A stretch of DNA of 64,000 nucleotides from Magnetospirillum sulfuroxidans (GTDB lineage: Bacteria; Pseudomonadota; Alphaproteobacteria; Rhodospirillales; Magnetospirillaceae), in the NCBI RefSeq assembly GCF_018224925.1, contig NZ_JAGTUF010000001.1:186001-250000 (forward strand), in the 5' to 3' direction. The notes beneath the pieces were generated by a model. The model was not told where the DNA came from. It saw only the letters and a list, made by a program, of their open reading frames with translations, and did not search any database. Each line of letters begins with the position of its first letter. Positions within the stretch are counted from its first letter, which is position 1. Made by a program: the position numbers and the translations under genes. Below are positions 44,986-56,500 of the stretch, piece after piece.

Positions 44986-45174
44986 TTAATGCCGGCGCAT
45001 TACCGGACGGTCGTCAGAGGCCAGCAGCACGACCAAGCCGACCACCGGGCTGAACAGGAACGAAATCAGGAAATTACCGAAAAAGCCGAAACGCTTGTTG
45101 CGGCCCAACAGCGCGATCAGCCAGGAAAAGGCAATCCAGAAGAACATGAAGCCGGGGTGGAAGAAGAAGGTCAT
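44986..45174 (-). CDS. Small membrane protein
   Basis: 62 residues: two membrane helices (MFFWIAFSWLIALLG, FGNFLISFLFSPVVGLVVLLA) with a basic loop RNKRFG between them and a charged tail DDRPVMRRH. ATG 45174 has AGGAA in front. It starts one base after the stop of the binding protein gene, so it is co-transcribed with it. Function unknown. Confidence 0.72.
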   Translation of the reverse strand: MTFFFHPGFMFFWIAFSWLIALLGRNKRFGFFGNFLISFLFSPVVGLVVLLASDDRPVMRRH

Positions 45175-45175
45175 C

Positions 45176-46525
45176 TCACGGTTTCCTTTCACTGGCGGCG
45201 GGGCCGCTGGGCGTCTGGGCTGCGTCGTCTTGTTGTTGACGGTTCAGCGGCTTTTTGTAGGCGGCGACGGCTTTGAATTCGATGCCGTCATGGCGCAGAA
45301 CATAGGCCACGGTATCGGTAATCAAGCCATTGGCGTCAAAGACCATCTTGCCGGTGGCGCCGATGAACGGCGCTTCATAGCGCAAGATGCGCAAGGTGTC
45401 GGCGATGGCGGCGGCATCGCGCTTGCCGGTTCGGTTGGTGGCGATGGCCAGGACCTTGACCGCATCAAAGCCAATGGCCGCCAACTGGCCGGGGGGGTGG
45501 TCGGCGATTCGGCTGAAATCGTCGCGCAGGCGCAGCCCCTCGGGCGTCAACTGGCCGTCATCGAACAACGACACCGTCACCACGTTGCGCATGGCGTCGG
45601 CGCCGGCCTGACCCTCGACTTCGTTGCTGTACAGGTATTCCGGCCCCAAGATCGGCATGGTGAGCCCCAACTGGCGGGCGCGAGCGATGAAATTGGCCGA
45701 ATCGCTCATGGATGACGAGGTCAGGAAAAAGGCATCGATGTCGCTGGCCTTGAACAGGGTGTTGTCGAGGAGGAACAGCAACAGATCGTCAATGGATTTA
45801 CTTCCGGCCAGCCGGTCGCGGTGCAAGATGGCGCCGCCTTGCTGGGCCAGGGCCGAACGAAACCGATCGGTGGTTTCCTGGCCATAGCTGGAATTGTCCG
45901 ACAGCACCACCATGCGCTTCCAACCTTGCGAATGGGCGTATTCGGCCAGCACCGCCGCATTGTCGGCATTGCTGGGCTGCAAGGCGAATGTCAGGTCCAG
46001 GCGGTGGTTGCTGAGCGAGGTGGCGGTGGCATGGGTGGCCAGAAATAACTTGCCGTGACGATCATAGACGGCGCTGGCCGGCACCGCCGTCACCGACGAG
46101 CCATGACCGATGACCGCCAGAACCTCGGGCATTTCGCCGATCTTGGTGGCTTGGCGCAAGGTTTGGGCCACCAGCTTGTCCAGTTGCACCTGATCGGTAT
46201 AGGCCGGTTCCATGAACAGACGTTCGCTCACCGGATATCCCAAGATGCCGCCATCGGCGTTGACCTGGGCGATGGCGATGCGAACGCCAGCCAGGAAATC
46301 CTCGGCATCCTGATCGGGGGAATAGACCACCGCCAGTTCGATGCTGTCATCCATCGGGGTATTTTGCCGCCAAGACAACGTCGCGGCGATGGCCGCGGCG
46401 GCCACGACCAGCACGGCCAGCGCCGCGATGATTCGCCACGGATAACGCGGCGCGGGCGGCGGCGTTTCGCGGGCGGGCGGCTTCGTGGCCGGCGGTGCCG
46501 GATCTGGGGGGGCGGCGATGGCCAT
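45176..46525 (-). CDS. Membrane-anchored branched-chain amino acid-type binding protein
   Basis: 449 residues. Instead of a signal peptide it has a Pro-rich cytoplasmic head (about 30 residues) and one membrane helix (IIAALAVLVVAAAAIAATL), so the binding domain is tethered. The domain is of the LivJ/Peripla_BP_6 type: SIELAVVYSPDQDAEDFLAGVRIAIAQVNADGGILGYPV, VIGHGSSVTAVPASAVYDRHGKLFLATHA, WKRMVVLSDNSSYGQETTDRF, FLTSSSMSDSANFIARARQLGL, GQLAAIGFDAVKVLA and GATGKMVFDANG. No permease or ATPase is adjacent, so a sensing or scaffold role is more likely than transport. It is 5 bases from the SPFH gene and co-directional with the PKS gene. Confidence 0.82.
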   Translation of the reverse strand: MAIAAPPDPAPPATKPPARETPPPAPRYPWRIIAALAVLVVAAAAIAATLSWRQNTPMDDSIELAVVYSPDQDAEDFLAGVRIAIAQVNADGGILGYPVSERLFMEPAYTDQVQLDKLVAQTLRQATKIGEMPEVLAVIGHGSSVTAVPASAVYDRHGKLFLATHATATSLSNHRLDLTFALQPSNADNAAVLAEYAHSQGWKRMVVLSDNSSYGQETTDRFRSALAQQGGAILHRDRLAGSKSIDDLLLFLLDNTLFKASDIDAFFLTSSSMSDSANFIARARQLGLTMPILGPEYLYSNEVEGQAGADAMRNVVTVSLFDDGQLTPEGLRLRDDFSRIADHPPGQLAAIGFDAVKVLAIATNRTGKRDAAAIADTLRILRYEAPFIGATGKMVFDANGLITDTVAYVLRHDGIEFKAVAAYKKPLNRQQQDDAAQTPSGPAASERKP

Positions 46526-46530
46526 GACGC

Positions 46531-47403
46531 TCAGCGATCGCCGCCCAAGATGATCGGCAGACCGTCCTTGCCGGCGCCGATGACCACGGTCTTGGCATTG
46601 GCCGAGGTGGCCAGATCACGGGTCGCCTGCACGCCCTGCCAGCGCAACAGGTCCGGGGTCAGGCTTTTGCCGATGATCTGCTGATAGGTCTGGATGCCTT
46701 GGGCCTCGATGCGCTTGCGGTCAGCCTCTTTTTGTTCGATGGACAGGCGGTACTGGAACGCTTTGTCTTCTTCGTGCAGGGCCAGCTTGCGTTCAATGGC
46801 GTCGCGCACGGTGGCCGGCAGATCGACGGATTTGACCAACACGTCATCAATCAAGATGTAACGGTTTTCCATCTTCGACAGGCTGCTGACCACCACCGAT
46901 TCCAGAAAACCGCGATGGCTGGTATAGACCTCTTCCGGGCCGTATTGGCCAACGGCGCGGCGTAGCGCCGCCTCGGTCTCGGGGAAGACGACTTTTTCCA
47001 CGTAATTGGGGCCGACGGCCACATGCAGCAACGGCAGCATGCGGATGTCGGGCTGATAGCGGATGGCCACCTTCAATTTGACCGGCAGGCCGCCATTGGT
47101 CAGCAACGAATATTCCTGTTCGCGCGTTTGCAGGCGAACGTCATAGACGTGCATGGTGTTCCACGGCCAGATCAGGTGGACGCCTTCGCTGTAGATGTTG
47201 CCCTGGTCGGTACCGGAAAAGAAGCTGTACAGCACGCCGGCTTCACCGGATTCGATGGAAATGACCATGCGTTTCCACAGCAGGATGCCGGCCATGGTCA
47301 GGGCCAGCGACAGCAAGACGGCCATGGTTCCGTGCAGCAGGCGCTGCTGGCGGGATTCCCGTTCCAGTTCCAGCTCTGCGTAGTCGTCGTCCAAATCAGC
47401 CAT
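46531..47403 (-). CDS. SPFH-domain (prohibitin/HflK-like) membrane protein
   Basis: 290 residues. One N-terminal membrane helix (TMAVLLSLALTMAGILLWKRM), then the SPFH domain: ISIESGEAGVLYSFFSGTD, EGVHLIWPWNTMHVYDVRLQTREQEYSLLTNGGLPVKLKVAIRYQPD and EVYTSHRGFLESVVVSSL, followed by a coiled coil (EEDKAFQYRLSIEQKEADRKRIEAQGIQTYQQII). The tail ends KTVVIGAGKDGLPIILGGDR. SPFH proteins form membrane cages or lipid microdomains and often regulate proteases. The short spacing to the anchored binding protein suggests a joint membrane complex. It follows the PKS-NRPS gene by 101 bases on the same strand. Confidence 0.9.
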   Translation of the reverse strand: MADLDDDYAELELERESRQQRLLHGTMAVLLSLALTMAGILLWKRMVISIESGEAGVLYSFFSGTDQGNIYSEGVHLIWPWNTMHVYDVRLQTREQEYSLLTNGGLPVKLKVAIRYQPDIRMLPLLHVAVGPNYVEKVVFPETEAALRRAVGQYGPEEVYTSHRGFLESVVVSSLSKMENRYILIDDVLVKSVDLPATVRDAIERKLALHEEDKAFQYRLSIEQKEADRKRIEAQGIQTYQQIIGKSLTPDLLRWQGVQATRDLATSANAKTVVIGAGKDGLPIILGGDR

Positions 47404-47504
47404 GAGGCTGTCTTACCCCCAAGTCGTTCCTGCGCGTATTATGCGTGAACGGCGCGCATCGCACCAGCCTCGTTCGCCGTTGTCGGTCAAACAAAATCCT
47501 TGCG

Positions 47505-50500
47505 TCACTGAGGCTTGCGGGCAGATGCCAGGGCCTCTTCCAGGACGGAAACACAAACGTCCAGGTTGGGGGGGCGCAGCAGCGAGACGTGATCGCCGGG
47601 CACGGGGCGCAGGGTCAGGCCGGCCGGGGCCAGTTCGGCCCAGCCGTCCTGGTCGTCCACCGCGCCGGCTTCGGCCCGCAGCAACAGCACCGGCACGTCG
47701 CAGGGGGCGGGCTGATAGGCCATCAGGGCGGCGTTGTTGGCCTGGAAGCGCTGGTACATCTGGCGCAAAGGGGCGGCGTCGCCCATGGGAAAATGTTCGG
47801 CCAAAAGCGTGGCGATATCGCTGTCGGGGCCTGCGCTGACGGTGATGCCGAAGACGTCGCGGGCGAACAGGGCTTGCGGTGAAAGCCCAGGACCGCTGAG
47901 GGCGTCCAGGCGGCGCAATTGCTTTGGGGTATAGCTGTCGATCAAGCACAGCAAAGCGATGTCTTCGCCGGCTTGGCGCAATTGCCGGGCCATCTCGAAG
48001 GCCAAAACCCCGCCCATGGACCAGCCGGCCAGATGATAAGGGCCGTGCGGCTGCGCCAGACGCAGGGAGTGGATATGGTGGCGGGCCAGTTGCACCAGTT
48101 CGGAACCGTCGGCGCCGGGATCGGCCAGGGCGACGACGTCGATGTCCGGGCGCAGGCGGCGGGCCAACGCGCCATAGCATTCGATGCCACCGGCCACCGG
48201 ATGAATGAGAAACAGCCGCAGCGCCGCCGACAGCGCCGGGCGCAAGGCGACCGGCGGGGAATCGGTCTGTGCGGCGGGCAAGACGCCGCGCCGGCGTGCG
48301 CGCAGCACCGTGGCCTGTTCGGCAATGGTGCGGGTATGGATGAAATCGGCGGCGTCGGCCGGGCATTGGAAGGTGGCGGCGATTTCCGACAACAGCCGTA
48401 GCCACGACAAGGAATGGCCGCCGCAAGCGGCGAAATCGTCATGAACACCCAAGCTGGTGGTTTCGCGCCCCAACACCTTGGCCCAGAGCCGCAATAACCC
48501 GGCTTCGACACCATCGCGGGCGCTGTCGCTAATGTCGGTGCCGTTGGCGCCGCCGGGGCGCTGGCTGGCCGGATCGGGCAGGGCGGCGCGGTCCAGCTTG
48601 CCGCTGGTGGTCAGGGGCAGCGCCGCCAGGGTGACATAGGCGCTGGGGAGCATGTGCGGCGGCAATCGGGCGGCCATGTGGGCGCGCAAGGCGGCTTGGT
48701 CCAGGGTGTCGGCCGTCACCACATAGGCAACCAGCACTTGGCCGCCGATGGCGTCCTGGCGCGGCACCACCGCCGCTTCGCGCAGGCCAAAGGCGGTGAG
48801 CGCCGTTTCGATCTCGCCCAGTTCGATGCGGAAGCCGCGAATCTTGACCTGATGGTCAACCCGGCCGTGAAAGGCGACGATGCCGTCGCTGCCGGGGATG
48901 AAGGCGGCCAGATCGCCGGTCCGGTACAGTCGGACGCCATCCTCGGCCCGGATGAACTTTTCGCTGTTGAGTTCGGGGCGGTGATGATAGCCCAGGGCCA
49001 GACGGCTGCCGCCGACCAGCAATTCGCCGATCACCCCCTCGGGCAGTGGATTGCCGTTGCCATCGACGATCCGGATTTCGGTGCCGGGCAGGGGGCGGCC
49101 GATGGGGATGCTTGTCCCTGGCGGGGCGTCATCGACGTCGTGCAACAAGCAGGTGATGGTCGCCTCGGTCGGGCCATAAGCGTTCAACAATCGCGATGCT
49201 GCCAGCGGGCTGGCGTGCCACAGCCGGACGGTGTCGGGTGGCAGGGCTTCGCCGCCGACGATAACCAGGCGCAAATCCGGGACTAAAGGCAAATCCGGCG
49301 GCGCGGCGCCGTCGTGTTGCCAGGCCAACAGAACCTCGCGCAGGTAAGCCGGCGGCAGGTCGGCGACGGTGACCGCTTGCTCGACCAGGATGCGGCGGAA
49401 TTTATCGGCGGTCCACACCGGGCCGTTGCGCAGCAATAGCCGCGCCCCCACCGCCAAGGCTGGTAAAATCTGTTCCAGCGCCGTGTCGACCACATGGGGG
49501 GCGAATTGCAAAACGACATCGGCGGCAGTGAGGCCATAGGCATCGATGACGGTGCGGCAATGATCGGCGATGGCCTGATGCGACACCACCACCCCCTTGG
49601 GCGTGCCCGTCGAACCCGAGGTATAGATCATATAGGCGGCATCGCCGCCGGCCGGCAGTTGCTTGGGCATGCCGGCCTTTTGCTTGCCGATGGCCTTGGC
49701 GTCGGCTTCAAGGTCGATCAGGGGCGGGGCATGGGGCGGCAGCCGTTGCGCCAGGGCGGCTTGGGTGATGATGATCCGGGCGCCGCAATCGTCCAGCATG
49801 GCGGCCAGCCGATGGGGGGGGGCGTCGGCGTCCAGCGGCACCCAGATGCCGCCGGCGACCAGCGTCGCCAGCACGGCGACGATACTGTCGGCGCCGCGCC
49901 CCAAAAGCACGGCGACGGCATCGCCGGGGCCGATGCCGCGCTTGCGCAGATAGCGGGCCAGCCGATGGGCGCGGCGGCTGAGCTGGCGATAGCTCAAGGC
50001 CTGACCATCGGCGGTGACGGCGATGGCGTCGGGGGTGGCCTTGGCTTGGGCGGCGATCCAATGCGGCAACAGGCCGTCCCTCGGCGGCAGGGCTTCGGGT
50101 TTTGCCCACCGTCCCAGCAGCCGCTTGCGTTCCGCCGCCGACAGCAGTTCAAGGGCGGCGACGGGGCTGTCGGGCTTGGCGCACACGGCCTTGCACAGGC
50201 GGGCAAAGCGTTCCAGCAGGCGTTCGATCGTGGCGGCGTCGAAGCGGGCGCCATCATAGCCGGCGACCAGCACCAGGCCATCGCCATCCTCATAGAGCTC
50301 CAGACCGAAGGGGCCATCCCCCGGTTGACGGATTTCAGCGATAAAGCCGGCCTGGCCGGCGCTCATGGGGAAATTCTGATAGGCATAGCTGACGTGATAG
50401 GGCGGCTCGCCGTGCAGACTGCCGCCGAGGTCGCGGGCGATGGCGCTAAAAGGATAATCGCCGTGGTCCAGCCCGTCCATCAACCGCCGATGGGCGTCGC

Positions 50501-53500
50501 GCAACACGTCGGCGGCGCTGGCTTGGCCGCTCACCCGGCAGCGCAGGGCCAGCATGTTGACGAAATAGCCGATGGACGTGGCGAAATGACGGGTCGGACG
50601 CCGCAAGACCGGCACCCCGATCACCATGTCCGATCCGCCGCCATGGCGGTACAGCAAGATGGTCAGGATGCCCAAGAACAGCGCCGCCGGGGTGATGCCC
50701 AGGCTGGTGGCCAGCCGCCGCGCCGCCTTGACGGTGGTGGCGGGCAGGCGGTGTTCCAGGCTTTGGCCATCAATGACGGCGCCCGCCGCCGCCGGACGGT
50801 CGGCGGGCAATTCGATCACCGGCAACGGAGCTTGCAGCGTCTGAAGCCAATAGGCCCGCTGTTCGTCGCCGCGAGCAGAGTTCATCAGCGCCCGTTCCCA
50901 GGCGGCGAAATCGGCGAAATCCCCCCCGTCGGCCACCGGCGCGGCGCGGCCGGCGGCCACGGCGTCATAGGCCGCCCACAGCGCCGTGGCCAAAACAGCG
51001 GCGGAAGCGCCGTCGAAAACCATGTGATGGATGGTCAGCAACAAGATTTCATGGCTGTCGGCCAAGGCGCCGCCATGCAGCACTTGGCACCGGCTGGGGG
51101 CGGTTTGGCTTAGGCTGAAGGGGTGGGTCGTCAGCCGGCGGGCAAAATCCAGCGGCTCCATGCCCTTGGGCAATTCGATGCGGTGCAACGGCGTCGGCTC
51201 GCCGGCATGCAGCCACAGATCGTCCTCGGTCTCGATGACCCGCGCGGTCAAGATCGGGTATTGGGCCTGAACATGCCGCCATGCCTGATCCAGGGCTTGG
51301 ATGTCGATACGGTCGAGGCGGAAAGCCAGCGGCACGTTATAGGTTCCGGCCTGGGGGTAAAGCGATTGCAGGACCCACAGACCTTTTTGCCCTTCGGTCA
51401 GCGGCATGCGCCATGGCCCGGCGGCGGCGGCGGCGGCGGTCAGCGGCGGCGGCATCGCCGCCGCCCTGTCGCCCAGATGCGCGGCCAAGGCGGCGGGGGT
51501 GGGAAAGTCTTCAAGCATGCGGTTGCTGAGGGCGGTGCCGGTGGCTTCCTCGATGGCGAAGCCCAGACGCAAGGCGATCATGGAATCGACGCCAAGGGCG
51601 CGGAATGAAAGAGTGGTGTCGATCTTGTCCGCCGCGACCCCCAATTCCTGGGCCAGCACGGCGACGATGATATCCCGGCTGGGCGCGGGCGGCGGCGCTG
51701 GCGTTGGCGGCGGGGGGGCTGCGTCGTCGATCCAATGGCGGTCGCGGGCGAAGGGATAGCCGGGCAGGATCAGCGGCGGGCCGAACGGTCCCGGCTCGTC
51801 CGTGGCCAAATCCTCCCAGGTTTCGCCCAGTCGGATGCGGCCCAGCTTGTCGTGCAGCTCGGCGCGGCTGGCGGCGACGATTTGAACGGCGCATTCCAGC
51901 TTCTCGCGTCCCTGGCACAGGGTCTGGGACAGTCGGGCCAGGGACAGATCGGCGGTGCGATGGACGTAAGCGCTGAGGTCCGCCACGATTGCCGCCAGCT
52001 GTTCGGGCGTGCGGGCGGAAAGCGGAAAACGACGCGGCCGCGCCGTCTCGGCCGGTGCCGGGAGTGCCGGGCCTTCCTCAAGGATCAGATGGACGTTGGA
52101 GCCGCCGGCGCCGAAGGACGAGATGGCGGCGCGGCGCGGCATCTCGGCGCCATCGACCTGCCGACGCGGCCAGGCGACGTTGTTCCATTGCGGCACGAAC
52201 GGGGTGGCGGTGAAATCCATGGCCGGATTGGCCTTGGCCGGCCGCAACGAGGCGACCAGCCGGCGATGCTGCATTTGCAGCAAGACCTTGGTCAGTTGGG
52301 CCAGACCCGAGGCGGCCTCGGCATGGCCCATATTGGTTTTGACCGACCCGATGGGGCAGGGCTCGGCCCCGCCGCCAAAGGCCCGGCTAAGGGCGCGCAG
52401 TTCCATGGCGTCGCCCAGGCCGGCGCCGCTGGCGGCGACCTCGATATAGCCGATCGAGCGGGGGTCAAGGCCCGAGCGGCGCAAGGTGTCGCTGATCAAC
52501 TGGGTTTGAGCCTCGGCGCTGGGAACGCCGAAGCCAGCGGAATGGCCGCCGTGATTGGCGCCGCTGGCTTTGATCACCGCCAGCACCGCGTCACCGTCGC
52601 GCAAGGCATCGGCCAACGGCTTCAACAGCACCGCCCCCACCCCTTCGGCCGGCAAATAGCCATCGCCATCGGCGAAGGCGCGGCTGTCGGCGTGGCTGCC
52701 GATCAAGCCGGCGCGGCTAAGGCCCTGGTATTTGATTGCCCGTGGCGACAGGCTGACGCCGCCGGCGATGGCCAGCCGGCATTCGCCGGATTTCAGGCTT
52801 TGACAGGCCTGATGCACCGCCTGTAACCCGGACGAGCACATGCAGTCGATGGCAAGGCTGGGGCCTTGCAGGTCAAAGAAAAAGGATACCTTGTTGGCGA
52901 TGACGCCATAGGAATTCAGCGCCAGCAATGCCTTGGCGTCGCCATCGCCGTCGATGGCGCCGTAATGCTGGAACATGGCGCCGACGAAGACGCCGACCTT
53001 GCGGTCGTAATCGCGCCGCAGCCGTTCCCGCGGCAGGCCGGCCCGTTCCAGCAAATGCCAGGTGTTTTGCAGGAACAACCGTTCTTGCGGATCGGCCAGC
53101 GCCGCCGCTCGGGGGGAATAGCCGAAGAATGCGGCGTCGAATTCGTCGATGCCGTCGATGAAGCCGCCCCATTTGCAATGACTGGCGCCGGGCTTGCCCT
53201 TTTGCGGCGCGTATAAAGCATCCATGTCCCAGCGGCCGGGCGGTGTCTCGGTGACGCAATCGCGGCCCTCGGCCAGGACCTGCCAGAATTCCTCGACCGT
53301 CCCGGCGCCGGGATAGCGGCCGGCGACGGCGATGATGGCGATATCGTCAGCGGTGGCGGCGCTGGTGGTGGCGGCGCTGGTCTGGGGTTGGGGGGGCGGG
53401 GGCGGCCGATGATCACGGTCCAGGGCCGCGCTCAGTTGGCCGATGGACGGATGTTCGAACAGCAGCGTTGCCGGCAAGGGGCCGAAATGGCGTTCCAAGA

Positions 53501-56500
53501 CCGCCATGATTTCCAGGGCAGACACCGAATCGACGCCAAAGCGATCCAGCGGCGCCGCGGCGGTCAGCTTATCGGTGGGAACGCGCAGCACTTCGGCGAA
53601 ACAGGCGGTGACTTTCTCGATTGTCCGTTCCGGCGCGGCGGCGGTGGAAAGTGTGGCCGGCGCGGGCATCAGCATGCGGCGCAGGCGGTCGTGGTCGCCG
53701 TCCAGCACCAGGATTTGTTGTTCCGCCGTCTGGGCCAAAGCGGCGTCAAGGGTTGCCATGGCGGCGGCTGTCGCCAGCGGTCGCGCACCGACCATGCGGT
53801 CCATGGCGGCGATGATTTCGGCCTCCAGACGCATGCCGCCGTCTTGCCAATAGGGCCAGTCGAGGGCGATGGTGCGGCCCTGCCGCTGCCCTTGCGCCAC
53901 CAAGCGATTGCGGTGGGCGGCGAAGGCGTCGAGATAGGCGTTGGCGGCGGCATAATCGGCTTGGCCGGCATTGCCCAGCGCCCCGGAAACCGAGGCGAAC
54001 AAGGCGAAGAAATCCAGCTGGATCTTGCCGCTGGCCTGATCCAGGGCAATGGTGCCGGCGACCTTGGGGGCCAATACGGCGGCCAGATCGTCGGTGGATT
54101 TGCGCACCAGCAGGCTGTCGCGGGTCAGTCCGGCGGCGTGGATGATCCCGTGCAGGTGGCCATGGCCATAGACGATGTCATCGACCAAGGCGGTGAGGGC
54201 GGCGGTGTCGGTGACGTCGGCTTGGCGGTAATGGATGTCGGCGTCCAGACCGTCAAGGCTGTGCCGCGCTTGCGCCGATAGCGGCGAACGGCCGATCAGC
54301 CACAGCACCGGCCGGCGGCAGGAGCGGGCGATCGTCGCGCACACATGCAGGCCGACACCGCCGGCGCCGCCGCTGATCATATAGACGCCGCCGTCGCGCC
54401 ACGGCCCTGGCGCGGGCGCCACCGTCAGTTCCTGCCATTGACGCACCAGCCGGTGGCCGTGCTGGTGGCGGATATCGGCATCGGCGGTGGTCTGATCGGC
54501 GTTCAGTCGGGCGACGATGTCAGCGGCTTGATAATCCAGGCTGATTAATTGGCAGCGCAGGCCGGGGCGTTCCTGGACGGCGCTGCGCAGCATGCCGCCC
54601 AGCCCTTCCTGCAAAGTGCCGTGCGGCAGCACCACTTGGACCAGGGCGCTGTCGGGGCGCTGCTTGAACAGGCTTTGCAACATTTCCAGCAAATGCTTCG
54701 CCTGTTCGGCGTAATTGTCGCCCTTGAGCACCTGCACCTCGGCCGGAGCCAGGGCGGCGGTCAGGCTTGGCGGCAGATCGGCTGGCGGCTGGCACAGCAC
54801 CACCAACCGGTGTCCGGTTTGGATACTGCCCTCGGCGGCGCGCTGGCGCCAGCGCGGCGCGAACAACAGCGGCAGGGACTGGGGGGGCGGCAGCGGCAAG
54901 GCTTGGCGGGGGGCGCTGCCCGGCAGCCAATAGCGTTCGCGAGCAAACGGATAGGGCGGCAGGGCTATGCGGCGGGCAGCAGGGGGGGATGGCCAGAGCA
55001 CCCGCGCCCCGGCGATCCAGGCGGCGGCCAGGGTGTCGGCATCGGTGGCGGCCGGGGGCTCGGCCCGACCGGCGCGGCCCCGATAAAAACCGGTGGTGGC
55101 GCCGGCGAGGAAGCGGTCGAGTCCGGCGATCACGTCGTCGGGCGTGGTGGCGACAATGGCCAGCCGTTCCTCGAATGCCTCGCGGCCCTGTTGCAAGGTG
55201 AAGGCCAGGGCGGCCATGTCGACGGCGGTCAGGGGCAGCACGGCGGCGCGCAGGCGTTCGGCCATCTCTCGCAGCCGTTCCGGGTCGCGGGCCGACAGCG
55301 GATAGACGTCGCGGCACAGGGGCTGCGCCGCGACGGAGGGGATGGGATATTCCTCGATGATCAGATGGGCGTTGGCGCCGCCGGCGCCGAACGATGACAG
55401 CCCGGCCAGACGCGGCCGACCGCGCTGGGGCCAAGCGGCCCGCTGGCGTTGGACGACAAAGGGGGTGGCGGCGAAATCGATGCCGGGATTAAGGCTGTCG
55501 GCGTGCAGCGACGGCGCCAAGACGCCGTGGCGCATCTGCAACAGCACCTTGGCCAGCCCCGCCATGCCGGCCGCGCTTTCACAATGGCCGATATTGGATT
55601 TGACGCTGCCGATGGGGCAAAAGCCGCGCTCTGCGGTATGGCGGCCATAGGCCTTGGTCAGGGCGGCGATTTCGATGGGGTCGCCCAGTTTGGTGCCGGT
55701 GCCGTGCGCTTCCACATAGCCGATATCGCGGGCCGAGATGCCGGCCCGCTCCAGCGCCTTGCCGATCACCGCCGCCTGGGCGTCGGGATTGGGCACGGTA
55801 TAGCCGTTGGTCTTGCCGCCATGGTTAACGGCCGAGGCGCGGACGATTCCCAACACGCGGTCGCCGTCGCGCCGGGCATCGGCCAGCGGCTTCAGCAACA
55901 CGGCCCCCACCGCTTCGCCCGGCACATAGCCGTCGCCGCCTTGACCGAAGCTTTCGCAACGGCCATTGCTGGCTAAAAAGCGTCCCTGAGCCAAACCCAA
56001 ATATTTGTTGGGGTGCAAGCTCAGATTGACGCCGCCGGCCAAGGCGACGCTGCAATCGCCCGAGCGCAGGGCCTCGCAGGCCAGATGGATGGCGGTCAGC
56101 GAGGACGAGCACATGGTGTCCAGCGCCATGGACGGGCCGGAAAAGCCGCAAAAATAAGATACCCGGTTGGCGATGGTGGCGGCGGAGCCATTCAGGGCTT
56201 GCGGGTGGCCGGCCGCGGTCGGCGCCGCGCCGTAAAGCTGGTATTCCTGGTACATGACGCCGACGAAGACGCCAACCTCGGCCGTGGCCAGGCTGTGGCG
56301 GGTGTGGCCGGCGTCTTCCAGCGTTTCCCAGGCGCATTGCAGGAACAGGCGTTCCTGCGGGTCCATGAATTCGGCTTCACGCGGGGCGATGTTGAAGAAC
56401 ATGGGGTCGAAACAGTCGAAATCATCGACAAAGCCGCCCCATTTGCTGTTGGTCTTGCCCTTGGTCCCCGGTTTGGCGTCGAAAAAGCGGTCATGATCCC

